Shown: positions 1 to 5,764, counted from the first letter of the stretch. The stretch is 6,502 nucleotides of DNA from Desulfobacteraceae bacterium (GCA_002899795.1 PPDG01000554.1:1-6502), one strand, 5' to 3'. Made by a program: numbers and translations. The notes: generated by a model from the sequence alone, not told the origin.

Positions 1-472
1 AAAATGCATAAACATTGTGGTCCACAATAGTATGTCCGTCACCATTGGAAACCGTGGCAAGATGCGCTTCTGCCATGGCCATACCCACAGCATTCATAAT
101 GCCCTGGCCGAGCGGTCCAGTAGTGGTTTCCACCCCTGGGGTGATCCCGTATTCAGGATGGCCCGGCGTTTTGCTCCCCCATTGTCGAAAATTTATGATT
201 TCCTCCAGGGAAAGGTCGTAGCCTGTCAAATGGAGCATGGCATAGAGCAGCATCGAGGCATGACCGCATGAGAGCACAAAGCGGTCTCGGTTGAACCATT
301 TCGGATTCCGTGGGTTGTGGCGGAGAAACTGGGTCCACACCACATAAGCCAATGGGGCTAGCGCCATGGTAGTCCCTGGGTGACCGGAGTTTGCTTTCTG
401 CACTGCGTCCATAGAGAGTGTGCGAATAGTGTTGATGCAAAGAAGATCCAAATCCTTTTGTTCAATACTCAT
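1..472 (-). CDS. tkt: Transketolase, N-terminal part (cut by window edge)
   Basis: Transketolase moves two-carbon ketol units between sugar phosphates in the non-oxidative pentose phosphate (or Calvin) pathway, using thiamine diphosphate (ThDP) in the cytoplasm. The visible 157 residues are the start of the ThDP-binding (Pyr/PP) domain. They carry SGHPG with His31, a GH pair with His71, the TPGHPE motif with His105, and TTTGPLGQG at about 116-124, all diagnostic for the family. The sequence runs out of the window just before the expected GDG metal-binding motif, so about three quarters of a usual 620-670-residue protein is missing on the left. The ATG at 472 is chosen because the homology starts right after it and a G-run (479-484 on the opposite strand) lies 6 nt upstream as a possible ribosome binding site. 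Nothing upstream suggests an operon. Family identification is firm. Whether the gene is full length or a split N-terminal half cannot be seen. Confidence 0.96.
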   Translation of the reverse strand, partial: MSIEQKDLDLLCINTIRTLSMDAVQKANSGHPGTTMALAPLAYVVWTQFLRHNPRNPKWFNRDRFVLSCGHASMLLYAMLHLTGYDLSLEEIINFRQWGSKTPGHPEYGITPGVETTTGPLGQGIMNAVGMAMAEAHLATVSNGDGHTIVDHNVYAF

Positions 473-923
473 TACCAACCCCCCATTCTCTTTGATGGTC
501 CACGAGAGTCATTTATGTAATTACACCCGTTTCAGCCTGCAGATGTGACTTAGTTTGCGACGAAAACACAGAACGGATCAACCGCCTCAATTACACTTGG
601 CTCTACTCCCATTTGTGAAGGCAGTGATCACAATCTTCCGGATTTAATTGGTTTGGCTTGTCAGTAGATTCCAAGAGGGAACCTTTAACGTAGGATAGGG
701 TGGTACCTTGCACCTGAGGCCACACCGTGTAGAAAAGTATTACCGGGCTCCAATGGACTGACAATCCCCTCGGACTGGCAGGACGTCCTGGAGGTTCGGT
801 GCAATTGATCATGTGGCTTTTCTCGATGTTATAGTGCATTTGGAAAATCCAAGTCAAGTGTACAAAGTTCACACGCGCTGTTGGGCAAAACCAATCTCAG
901 TCAGTTTCCCGATGACCAAGGGG
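473..923. other. Intergenic stretch with no supported gene
   Basis: About 450 bp upstream of the transketolase gene contain no reading frame with both a ribosome binding site and recognisable protein sequence. The longest frame (603-872, minus, 89 codons from a GTG) has no Shine-Dalgarno sequence and no family resemblance I can name. Its tail has a Cys-x2-Cys pair (DCDHC) that might be a decayed remnant. A perfect 12-bp palindrome, CAGGACGTCCTG, lies at 779-790. The transketolase promoter should be within the first 150 bp or so, but I see no convincing -35/-10 pair. Confidence 0.5.
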
Positions 924-1012
924 AACCACAAAGACCACGAAGAACACAAAGGATACAAAGATTTAAAATCATAGTGAAAATTTACTTAGTTATCCTTGTG
1001 CACTTTGTGGTT
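924..1012. repeat. Palindromic CACAAAG-type intergenic repeat
   Basis: The left arm at 924-955 is built from three degenerate units of the type CACAAAG/CACGAAG/CACAAAG. The right arm at 991-1012 is its inverted partner and matches the outer and inner ends (AACCACAAAG... and ...CAAGGATA once reverse-complemented), with about one unit missing. A 35-bp AT-rich spacer separates them. Elements of the form AACCACAAAG...CTTTGTGGTT are familiar as dispersed intergenic repeats in environmental bacterial genomes. That comparison is from memory, not a search. No coding capacity is seen. Confidence 0.6.
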
Positions 1013-1072
1013 GTTACAAAGACTGTGAATCACAGAGGTAACTGGACGAGGGTCTGCTAGTGTTCATCCAAA

Positions 1073-1239
1073 AGTACCCTTCCCCTCCCCTGGCGGGAGG
1101 GGATAAAGGGGAGGGGGAATCGATAAAAAGGTGAAAACACCTTTAATTTTTCACCCCCACCCTCACCCTCCCCCGTCAAGGGGGAGGGAATCAGTTGCAT
1201 TTCGGGATGAGAACTAGCAATTATTAAAAGAAGGGTACT
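1073..1239. repeat. Large C/G-run inverted repeat, MITE-like
   Basis: C-rich and G-rich blocks at 1079-1121 are mirrored as an imperfect inverted copy at 1151-1192, each arm about 42 bp and itself containing an internal hairpin (CCCCTCCCC...GGGGAGGGGG type). The symmetry centre falls exactly on a perfect hairpin at 1127-1144. A second, outer 10-bp inverted pair, AGTACCCTTC at 1073-1082 and GAAGGGTACT at 1230-1239, encloses the element asymmetrically. No target-site duplication is evident. The structure suggests a non-autonomous or REP-like dispersed element. Other copies would be needed to prove it. Confidence 0.6.
1120..1144 (-). terminator. Hairpin terminator for the sigma/anti-sigma operon, probably bidirectional
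   Basis: A perfect 7-bp stem (AAAGGTG at 1127-1133, CACCTTT at 1138-1144) closes a 4-nt loop. Read on the minus strand, the stem runs directly into a T-run (CACCTTTTTATC), as expected for Rho-independent termination about 145 nt past the anti-sigma stop codon. Read on the plus strand it is followed by TAATTTTTC, so it may work both ways. It sits at the exact centre of the larger palindrome. Confidence 0.5.
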
Positions 1240-1288
1240 AACTATGGGAAGGGTAGGAAAAAACCAGTCTTCAGCTCACGCCTTTTCG

Positions 1289-1552
1289 TTAGGTATTTGT
1301 GTGCTCCCGAAGAGAATTCTTGATTCGCTCACACGCTTCGGGCGAGAGCGAATGGTCAGGCATGAAATCAATCTCTTCAACTCGCTCCGAGCACGTGTGC
1401 ATCGCATCTCTGACAAACAGCATCTGCTCCCAACAGCGTGAACAGAGTTTGCACATGAGAAGATGAAATCTGAAAGCAAAACGCTGATATAAAGACAATC
1501 TACTGTCCAGAGAAACAGACATAAGCTCGGTCGCTTGCTTACAAGAGAACAT
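1289..1552 (-). CDS. Small zinc-binding anti-sigma factor (zf-HC2/ZAS type)
   Basis: This is a predicted cytoplasmic anti-sigma factor that would hold the ECF sigma factor encoded just upstream. The 87-residue protein has a Cys4 near the start and the ZAS core His30-x3-Cys34-x2-Cys37, the zinc-binding signature of this family, followed by an additional Cys40 and a later Cys54. No membrane-spanning segment is visible, so unlike many RseA-type anti-sigma factors it appears to be soluble. The start at 1552 is supported by AGGAAG about 8 nt upstream and by the 24-nt gap to the sigma stop codon, which indicates cotranscription and probably coupled translation. In related ZAS proteins, zinc loss and disulfide formation on oxidation free the sigma factor. 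Here that is inference from the cysteines. The C-terminal half (about 55-87) is acidic and polar and not recognised. Confidence 0.85.
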   Translation of the reverse strand: MFSCKQATELMSVSLDSRLSLYQRFAFRFHLLMCKLCSRCWEQMLFVRDAMHTCSERVEEIDFMPDHSLSPEACERIKNSLREHTNT

Positions 1553-1576
1553 TATCCCTTCTTCCTAATCTTTGTT

Positions 1577-2137
1577 TTAAAGCCAGTTTATTTCGAGGCA
1601 TTCTCTCAAGCGCATGCGGGCTCGGTGAAGCATGACTCCCCCATTAGTCGGGGAGACCTGCAGAATCTTACGAACCTCCTCCGCACTGAGTTCATCGAGT
1701 TCACGCAAGGTGAATACCTGGTTCAACCGGGGTGGCAGCTCAGACAAGCAATACTGTAATATCTCCCAAAATTCTTGTTGTTGAAAAAGCAGGCCGGGAT
1801 CGGTAGTCCACTTTGCCGGCTGGGACTTCCATACCCCTTGTTCATTAAAGGTCTTGTCAGCCAGATTTGCCAGGGTCTCGATGTCTTCCTCCGGCCTCTC
1901 TCTGCTGATTTTTCTGATGTGATCGATGATTTTGTGCTTGAGTATACCAAAAAGCCAGGTTTTAACCGAGGAACGGCCGGCAAAGCTATCCTTGCCCCGG
2001 AGAGCGGCCAAAAAGGTCTCTTGGACCAGGTCCTCGGCGACCTGACCATTTTGGATTCGGAAGAGTGCATAGCGAAAGAGTGCATCGCCATGCTCGTCTA
2101 CCCAGACCTCTGGATCAGATATTTGATGGTAATCCAT
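1577..2137 (-). CDS. ECF-family RNA polymerase sigma factor
   Basis: This is a 186-residue alternative sigma factor of the extracytoplasmic-function group, which directs RNA polymerase to a stress regulon. Region 2 spans about residues 14-78 and includes AEDLVQETFLAAL (34-46) and the promoter-melting/-10 recognition segment around GRSSVKTWLFGILKHKIIDHIRK (54-76). A charged linker of about 45 residues follows. Region 4 spans about 125-182 and ends with the helix-turn-helix segment and HRARMRLRECLE. There is no region 1 or 3, as expected for ECF factors, and the length is normal. The ATG at 2137 is the first possible start because an in-frame stop lies two codons upstream. Its Shine-Dalgarno sequence is weak. 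The gene is followed after 24 nt by its zinc anti-sigma partner and is divergent from a DUF547 gene, a possible target. Region 4 reads SPTNGGVML where I would expect a bulky residue such as Trp. This is a minor oddity from memory. Confidence 0.93.
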   Translation of the reverse strand: MDYHQISDPEVWVDEHGDALFRYALFRIQNGQVAEDLVQETFLAALRGKDSFAGRSSVKTWLFGILKHKIIDHIRKISRERPEEDIETLANLADKTFNEQGVWKSQPAKWTTDPGLLFQQQEFWEILQYCLSELPPRLNQVFTLRELDELSAEEVRKILQVSPTNGGVMLHRARMRLRECLEINWL

Positions 2138-2435
2138 GGGTCACTCAAGCGTTGGCGGGGCGGGTCCCTCAGTAGGAAACCACCAAGAGTCTACTCGGTT
2201 TGATTCGTCAATACGCACTATATTTCATACTGTAAAAAAGACAGTTTTGCAATCACTGGCTTAGGGTTCGTACACCTAAGAGGCAGAGTGCGAGGTTTTC
2301 CACGGTGCGTTGGTTGGAGACAAGGGACAAACTGAGGAGTTGCAAACGGGATGTTGTAAGGTTAATGTTCCTCATGCGACCAATCCATTAATTAATTTAA
2401 TGAATGAATCCACAAGCGAGTAGAAAGGTCAACAC
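2138..2435. other. Divergent intergenic region between sigma factor and DUF547 genes
   Basis: Both flanking genes must be transcribed from this 298-bp stretch. For the plus-strand DUF547 gene, a weak pair TTGCAA-N17-TAATGT occurs at about 2340-2368. Just downstream is a 17-bp inverted repeat, CATTAA-N5-TTAATG, at 2386-2402. I see no obvious ECF-type GGAAC-like -35 element, so autoregulation by the neighbouring sigma factor is not shown. No open frame here looks coding. Confidence 0.45.
2224..2252 (-). promoter_or_regulatory. Candidate promoter of the sigma/anti-sigma operon with an inverted repeat in the spacer
   Basis: On the minus strand, TTGCAA (2252-2247) and TATGAA (2229-2224) are spaced by exactly 17 nt, a plausible housekeeping -35/-10 pair with four matches of six in each box. 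The resulting transcript would have a leader of about 80 nt. The spacer is almost filled by the inverted repeat ACTGT-N7-ACAGT (2229-2245), which could be an operator. An overlapping alternative, TTTACA-N17-TATTGA, exists slightly downstream. No experimental support. Confidence 0.35.
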
Positions 2436-3212
2436 GTGAAGAGAAAAATAGTCGTCTCCCTCACCACTTTTCTCACTATCCTTTGGTTGGTTCCTCGAGT
2501 CTTTGCGAATGATTTTGATCACTCCAAGTTTGACCAGATTCTGAAAAGCTACGTGGATGAAAAAGGCTTGGTGGATTACAGCGGGATTGCCAAAGACCAG
2601 CAGTTTTCCGAATACATGCAGTCGCTGCAGGGTGCAAAAGTGGAAAAATTATCCCGCAACGGTCAACTAGCCTTCTGGATCAACGGTTACAACGCGGTCA
2701 CCATTGACAAAGTCATCAAGAAGAAACCGAAAAAGAGTGTGCGTGAAACCGGATTTCCGGGGCTTTGGACTTCCACGAAATTCTTTACCAGCCCGGAACA
2801 TATGGTGGCTAACAGGCGATTGAGCCCGGACGATATCGAACACAAGATCCTGCGCAAGCAATTCAAAGACCCAAGGATTCATTTTGCCATCATCTGTGCT
2901 TCCAGGGGCTGCCCGCCGCTGCCGAGAGTTGCTTACACCGAGGCAAATGTCCAGACGAGGTTGGAGGAAGAAACCAAGAGTTATTTGAACTCTGCACGGG
3001 GTACGCAAATCAACCGCTCTACGAACACGCTCTACGTCTCAAAATTTTTCGACTGGTTCTCCGACGACTTCATTCAAAAAAGAGGCTCCGTAATTTCATT
3101 CATGCGGCCTTATCTGGATGGAGAAGTCCTGTCCTTCTTGGATGGTAAACCAAAGATATCCTACCTAAAATATGATTGGACTCTAAACGCCCAGGCACCA
3201 CTGGAACGTTAA
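2436..3212 (+). CDS. Exported DUF547-family protein
   Basis: A 258-residue member of the DUF547 family (Pfam PF04784), which is widespread and of unknown biochemical role. A typical signal peptide (MKRK positive start, hydrophobic core at about 5-20, likely cleavage after VFA at 24) predicts export to the periplasm or outer surface. The hallmark blocks are intact: AFWINGYNAVTI (79-90), the charged DIEHKILR (133-140), IHFAIICASRGCPPL (148-162) and the C-terminal YLKYDWTLN (243-251). The length is normal for a stand-alone copy. The GTG at 2436 is chosen because it precedes the signal peptide directly and AGAAAGG (2422-2428) lies 7 nt upstream. It is divergent from the ECF sigma factor and convergent with a DUF2231-cytochrome gene. 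The Cys-rich conserved core (CASRGC) hints at a metal or redox role, but no activity is known to me. Confidence 0.93.
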   Translation: MKRKIVVSLTTFLTILWLVPRVFANDFDHSKFDQILKSYVDEKGLVDYSGIAKDQQFSEYMQSLQGAKVEKLSRNGQLAFWINGYNAVTIDKVIKKKPKKSVRETGFPGLWTSTKFFTSPEHMVANRRLSPDDIEHKILRKQFKDPRIHFAIICASRGCPPLPRVAYTEANVQTRLEEETKSYLNSARGTQINRSTNTLYVSKFFDWFSDDFIQKRGSVISFMRPYLDGEVLSFLDGKPKISYLKYDWTLNAQAPLER

Positions 3213-3218
3213 TGAGCC

Positions 3219-3260
3219 ATAAAAACCTGTTTGCTGGGTAATTGAGAGGGTTTTTATTTT
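3219..3260 (+). terminator. Bidirectional terminator between convergent genes
   Basis: A perfect 9-bp inverted repeat (ATAAAAACC at 3219-3227, GGTTTTTAT at 3249-3257) with a 21-nt loop starts 7 nt after the DUF547 stop codon and ends in a T-rich tail. The stem is AT-rich, so efficiency may be modest. Because both arms carry A/T runs outward, it can serve the convergent minus-strand gene ending at 3281 as well. Confidence 0.7.
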
Positions 3261-3280
3261 AATACCGAAATATGGCATCC

Positions 3281-4015
3281 TCAGTGTTCACTCAACACCT
3301 GGGTAACGTATTTGTAAATCTCTCTTGCCTTATTGTCAGAAAGCTTTTCCGCAGGAAAGGAAGGCATGATGGTTTGGGAGCCGTCACGCGCCTTCGGACT
3401 ACGGATATAAGTGAGGAAGCTGTTAAAATCTGACAGTTGCGGGGCGCTTCTCAGGGGAAGATTGGCCTTGATGGTGTTGCCCCCATTTGGATGACAAGCG
3501 CTGCAGGTCTGATTGTACAGGGTGGCACCGGCTTGGATATTAGCATCAGTCGTTAATGTGTTGGTATCACTCAGTTTACCAGAAGCCCTACCACCGTAGA
3601 CCAGTTCACCACCGAAATATCCTAGAGCCGTTACGTTGAGTAGACACAGAGCGTAGATAATCAGAGCTTGCTTGGATATGGTCGTGGCCCGGGAACCAAC
3701 GCTGAGGGCAAAAACAAGCAGGATAAGGAGCAGACCTGCCAAGGGAAGTTTCATTTTGATGGGAAAAAGCCAGGCACCCGCATAGTAATGCTGCCAGTCC
3801 ATGAAACCTGAGAGTACGGTGGGAAAAAGTGCAATGAGCGCCAAGATGATACAATAGTGGGCCGCCTGGGAAAGACCTTGATGGCGCAGTTTCCACGCAG
3901 TAATCCCGAATACAAAAGCTCCGATCACCATACCTACGGTGGCGTGGGTCACTGGAGGATGGATCGGATGGGTGTAACCGATCTTTGCCAGAGCCTGATA
4001 CAAGAACTCGATCAC
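3281..4015 (-). CDS. DUF2231 membrane protein fused to a C-terminal cytochrome c domain
   Basis: A 244-residue inner-membrane protein. The N-terminal part is a DUF2231-type bundle: the histidine-rich YTHPIHPPVTH segment (His16, His19, His24), four predicted membrane helices at about 25-42, 54-72, 89-108 and 116-136, and the conserved GGELVYG (about 136-142). The C-terminal domain is a class I cytochrome c with the covalent heme motif CSACH (171-175) and a likely axial methionine in TIMPSF (Met217), so it should face the periplasm and need the cytochrome c maturation system. The likely role is electron transfer between membrane and periplasm, possibly through a heme b bound by the histidines. 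This is inference. I chose GTG at 4015 over an upstream TTG at 4039 because GGAGGG (4025-4030 on the opposite strand) lies 9 nt before the GTG and would fall inside the longer version. It is convergent with DUF547 and has no cotranscribed neighbour. Confidence 0.9.
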   Translation of the reverse strand: MIEFLYQALAKIGYTHPIHPPVTHATVGMVIGAFVFGITAWKLRHQGLSQAAHYCIILALIALFPTVLSGFMDWQHYYAGAWLFPIKMKLPLAGLLLILLVFALSVGSRATTISKQALIIYALCLLNVTALGYFGGELVYGGRASGKLSDTNTLTTDANIQAGATLYNQTCSACHPNGGNTIKANLPLRSAPQLSDFNSFLTYIRSPKARDGSQTIMPSFPAEKLSDNKAREIYKYVTQVLSEH

Positions 4016-4278
4016 GTTACCCCACCCTCCTTCAATCAATGTCCATTAAGGTGCCTGTAACAATTCTTCGGTTTCTTATTCTGACCAAAGATCAGCCCGG
4101 AGTCACGTATGCTCCGGGGAAGGCATTCCTGGCCGCATAGCACGCAGCAAATTCTTGGCCAGGGGCAAAAGTACAACAACCTTGCCCCGTCCAAGAACGG
4201 CAATTATATAACGCCTGTCCACTCAGCGCCGCAAAAATCTCCTCACCCCCTGGAAACTATGTCACAATTCGCCAAACC
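4016..4278. other. Non-coding stretch with two strong hairpins
   Basis: The upstream region of the DUF2231-cytochrome gene contains a 7-bp perfect stem (CCCGGAG at 4096-4102, CTCCGGG at 4112-4118, 9-nt loop). It also contains a stronger two-part stem: TTCTTGG (4152-4158) pairs with CCAAGAA (4191-4197) and GGGGCAA (4162-4168) with TTGCCCC (4182-4188), separated by a small 3/2-nt internal loop and closed by a 13-nt loop. Neither is followed by a T-run on either strand, so they are not standard terminators. They may be part of a leader RNA or remnants of palindromic repeats. No open frame here looks coding. Confidence 0.5.
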
Positions 4279-4401
4279 CGTCATTCCGGACGAGTCCGCC
4301 TACGGCGGATGAGATCAGGAATCCAGCGAAAGGTCAATATTATCAGATTCTTTCTGGATCCCGGCTCGCGTCACGCTTTGCGGGACTTGGCCGGGATGAC
4401 G
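4279..4401. repeat. 123-bp palindromic repeat with 48-bp arms
   Basis: The left arm at 4279-4326 begins CGTCATTCCGG and ends GGAATCCAG. The right arm at 4354-4401 is its inverted copy, beginning CTGGATCCCGG and ending CCGGGATGACG. Both arms are exactly 48 bp, well matched at both ends, with a more divergent middle and a 27-bp AT-rich spacer. Sequences of the pattern GTCATTCC...GAATCCAG...CTGGAT...GGGATGAC are common dispersed intergenic palindromes in many proteobacterial genomes. It lies between the MetE-like stop codon and the DUF2231-cytochrome leader and may also act as a transcript-end structure. Confidence 0.75.
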
Positions 4402-4477
4402 AACTGCGACCCAATCTCTAAGGAGAGATAGGACAAATAGTTCTCATGCGAAGCTAAATAAATAGCCGTTGATTCGC

Positions 4478-5524
4478 TTAATTTCGAAGTAGCTGCTGTG
4501 CTTCCTTGATAGCAACGAGCTTCCCAAAAGCAATATGCCTTGGCAAATGATTGAGGCCACACGAGCTGGTAATAAGGGTTTGCTCCGGAGACAGCCAGGA
4601 ATATTCTTGAATCCGTTCGGCAATCTTTTCGGCTGATTCGATGTTGAAATCTTGAACATCCGCAGCGCCGACCGCCAGTTGCTTGTTCCCGAGCAATCCT
4701 TCGTATTTGTCCGTGTAGTCGTGCTCGATGAGGAGCACATCGCAATCAATCTTGCAGATCAACTCCGCTGGGTATCTTCCAGTGTCGAAATATCGGTGGC
4801 CGATTTGCCCGTCATAATCTCGACCTACGGCGTAGTTACCCTGGCAAATATGAACCTGAATCGATGTGTCTTTCAAATCTTCCACAGCCAGGTTGATGGC
4901 ATCCACCGCCGCCTGAACTTCCTCGTCATCGGCTATGGCGAACAGCGGCTCGTCAATCTGAATGTACCGGCACCCAGCAGCTTCAAGATCGATGAAATCT
5001 CGGTTCATCACTTTTGCCAGATCTACCATCATTTTGGAGATGTCGCCGTAATGCTCGTCCCATGCGACTTTTGCCAGCATATGCGGTCCCGTCATGGTAA
5101 CTTTGACCGGTTTTCTGGCGTACTTTGACACCAGATTGAATTCTTCGACAAGACCAAGGTCCGCATCACCGATCGGCCCAGTGCAGACAGCTGCAGGATG
5201 AAACACGTTGGGATCTTTAGAGGTGATCGGTTTGGGTCTGGTTTCGTTTGAAAAGCCGGGTATTTTTTCCCAAAAGAAGTTCAGCATTGCATTCGGCGGT
5301 GCATGCCGGTTGTTTGTTCGCCGATGCATTTCCCCTCCATTGATAATATCGATGCCGGCGGCTTCCTGATCAAGGATGGCGGCCTGTGTCGCACGGTACT
5401 GTGCATCCGCAATGTCTGCCTTTGACAGGGTCCCGTTTTCCACCTGTTTCTCTAGAGCTTCATACCAGCGGGGTACACTGTAGGACCCCACAACCGTTGT
5501 TGTATATTTTTCATATATAGCCAT
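4478..5524 (-). CDS. Core-type (MetE C-terminal-like) methionine synthase
   Basis: Predicted to methylate homocysteine to methionine in the cytoplasm. The 348-residue protein corresponds to the catalytic barrel of cobalamin-independent methionine synthase (MetE, about 750 residues) and lacks its N-terminal half. Family landmarks are TTTVVGSYSVPRW (8-20), INGGEMHRR (61-69) and IQIDEPLF (188-195). The zinc ligands are all present: His225 and Cys227 in VHICQGN, Glu267 in LLIEHDY and Cys322 in SSCGLNH. Stand-alone core synthases (Mes families) characterised elsewhere use methyl-corrinoids as methyl donor. Which family this belongs to cannot be told by eye. The ATG at 5524 follows AAAGGAGG by 6 nt. 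An in-frame extension to 5614 is rejected because it would be read through the leader terminator. A SAM-I riboswitch in the leader supports a methionine role, and a RACo-like corrinoid activator lies upstream on the same strand. Alternative: a related corrinoid or thiol methyltransferase. Confidence 0.88.
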   Translation of the reverse strand: MAIYEKYTTTVVGSYSVPRWYEALEKQVENGTLSKADIADAQYRATQAAILDQEAAGIDIINGGEMHRRTNNRHAPPNAMLNFFWEKIPGFSNETRPKPITSKDPNVFHPAAVCTGPIGDADLGLVEEFNLVSKYARKPVKVTMTGPHMLAKVAWDEHYGDISKMMVDLAKVMNRDFIDLEAAGCRYIQIDEPLFAIADDEEVQAAVDAINLAVEDLKDTSIQVHICQGNYAVGRDYDGQIGHRYFDTGRYPAELICKIDCDVLLIEHDYTDKYEGLLGNKQLAVGAADVQDFNIESAEKIAERIQEYSWLSPEQTLITSSCGLNHLPRHIAFGKLVAIKEAQQLLRN

Positions 5525-5530
5525 TGGTTT

Positions 5531-5538
5531 CCTCCTTT
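5531..5538 (-). promoter_or_regulatory. Strong ribosome binding site of the MetE-like gene
   Basis: AAAGGAGG, read on the minus strand, ends 6 nt before the ATG at 5524. It decides the start codon and lies downstream of the leader terminator, so only read-through transcripts carry it. Confidence 0.9.
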
Positions 5539-5578
5539 GTGATCTAACGCAAAAGGTGCACCCGCTGAGAATTCCGGC

Positions 5579-5602
5579 AAAAAAAAACTCCCGTAAAGGG
5601 AG
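5579..5602 (-). terminator. Intrinsic terminator of the SAM riboswitch expression platform
   Basis: On the minus strand CTCCC (5602-5598), a 5-nt loop and GGGAG (5592-5588) are followed at once by nine T residues (5587-5579). It lies 27 nt after the riboswitch aptamer and 54 nt before the start codon of the MetE-like gene. This is the layout of transcriptional attenuation: SAM bound gives termination, SAM absent gives read-through. The competing antiterminator pairing was not resolved by eye. Confidence 0.88.
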
Positions 5603-5629
5603 AGTGATCGCCATTTGTCGCGAATGACC

Positions 5630-5720
5630 CCATGTTTCCCCTGAGGGCTGTAGTTAGCACCTTGATTGTACAGGTTGCTGGGCGGTCACCGGGCCAGTTC
5701 CCTCACGCCTCTCTTCATGA
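5630..5720 (-). ncRNA. SAM-I (S-box) riboswitch aptamer
   Basis: Read on the minus strand, the sequence follows the S-box consensus closely. It has AAGAGAGGCG leading into the P2 kink-turn region, the near-invariant GAGGGAACTGGCCCGGTGA, then GCAACC, a short P3 hairpin ending AGGTGC, the junction GCTAA, and a P4 hairpin (CCC TCA GGG) followed by GAAACATGG. P1 would be TCATG (5720-5716) with CATGG (5634-5630), shorter and less typical than the usual ATCAAGAG/GATAAG ends. The aptamer senses S-adenosylmethionine and normally switches off methionine biosynthesis or uptake genes. Here it precedes a terminator and the MetE-like gene. Boundaries are approximate within a few bases. Confidence 0.92.
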
Positions 5721-5736
5721 TTATTTCTTACTTGTC

Positions 5737-5764
5737 AAAATAGGTATGAAAAAGTGAAAGTCAA
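5737..5764 (-). promoter_or_regulatory. Candidate promoter of the riboswitch-MetE transcript
   Basis: On the minus strand TTGACT (5764-5759) and TATTTT (5742-5737) are spaced by 16 nt and would start RNA synthesis around 5730, about 10 nt before the riboswitch P1. This suggests the MetE-like gene has its own promoter, separate from the upstream RACo-like gene. Confidence 0.55.

Noticed and set aside
603..872. 89-codon minus-strand frame starting with GTG
   Set aside because: No ribosome binding site, no recognisable family, and odd composition. Kept only as a remark in the intergenic entry.
924..1192. CRISPR array
   Set aside because: The repeated CACAAAG and C/G-rich blocks are short, degenerate and inverted, without regular spacers or cas genes.
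1775..2203. 142-codon plus-strand frame
   Set aside because: It is antisense to the ECF sigma factor, which has clear region 2 and region 4 motifs.
2229..2245. LexA/SOS box
   Set aside because: The inverted repeat has CTG-N9-CAG rather than the N10 spacing, and no DNA-repair gene is nearby.
4016..4039. TTG start giving an 8-residue longer DUF2231-cytochrome protein
   Set aside because: The purine-rich GGAGGG would lie inside the coding region, and it is correctly spaced for the GTG at 4015.
4652..5128. 158-codon plus-strand frame
   Set aside because: It lies wholly opposite the MetE-like gene, whose catalytic residues are conserved. It is an antisense shadow.
5525..5614. 30-residue N-terminal extension of the MetE-like protein
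   Set aside because: It overlaps the riboswitch terminator (its T-run reads as Phe codons), and the strong Shine-Dalgarno sequence and family start both point to the ATG at 5524.
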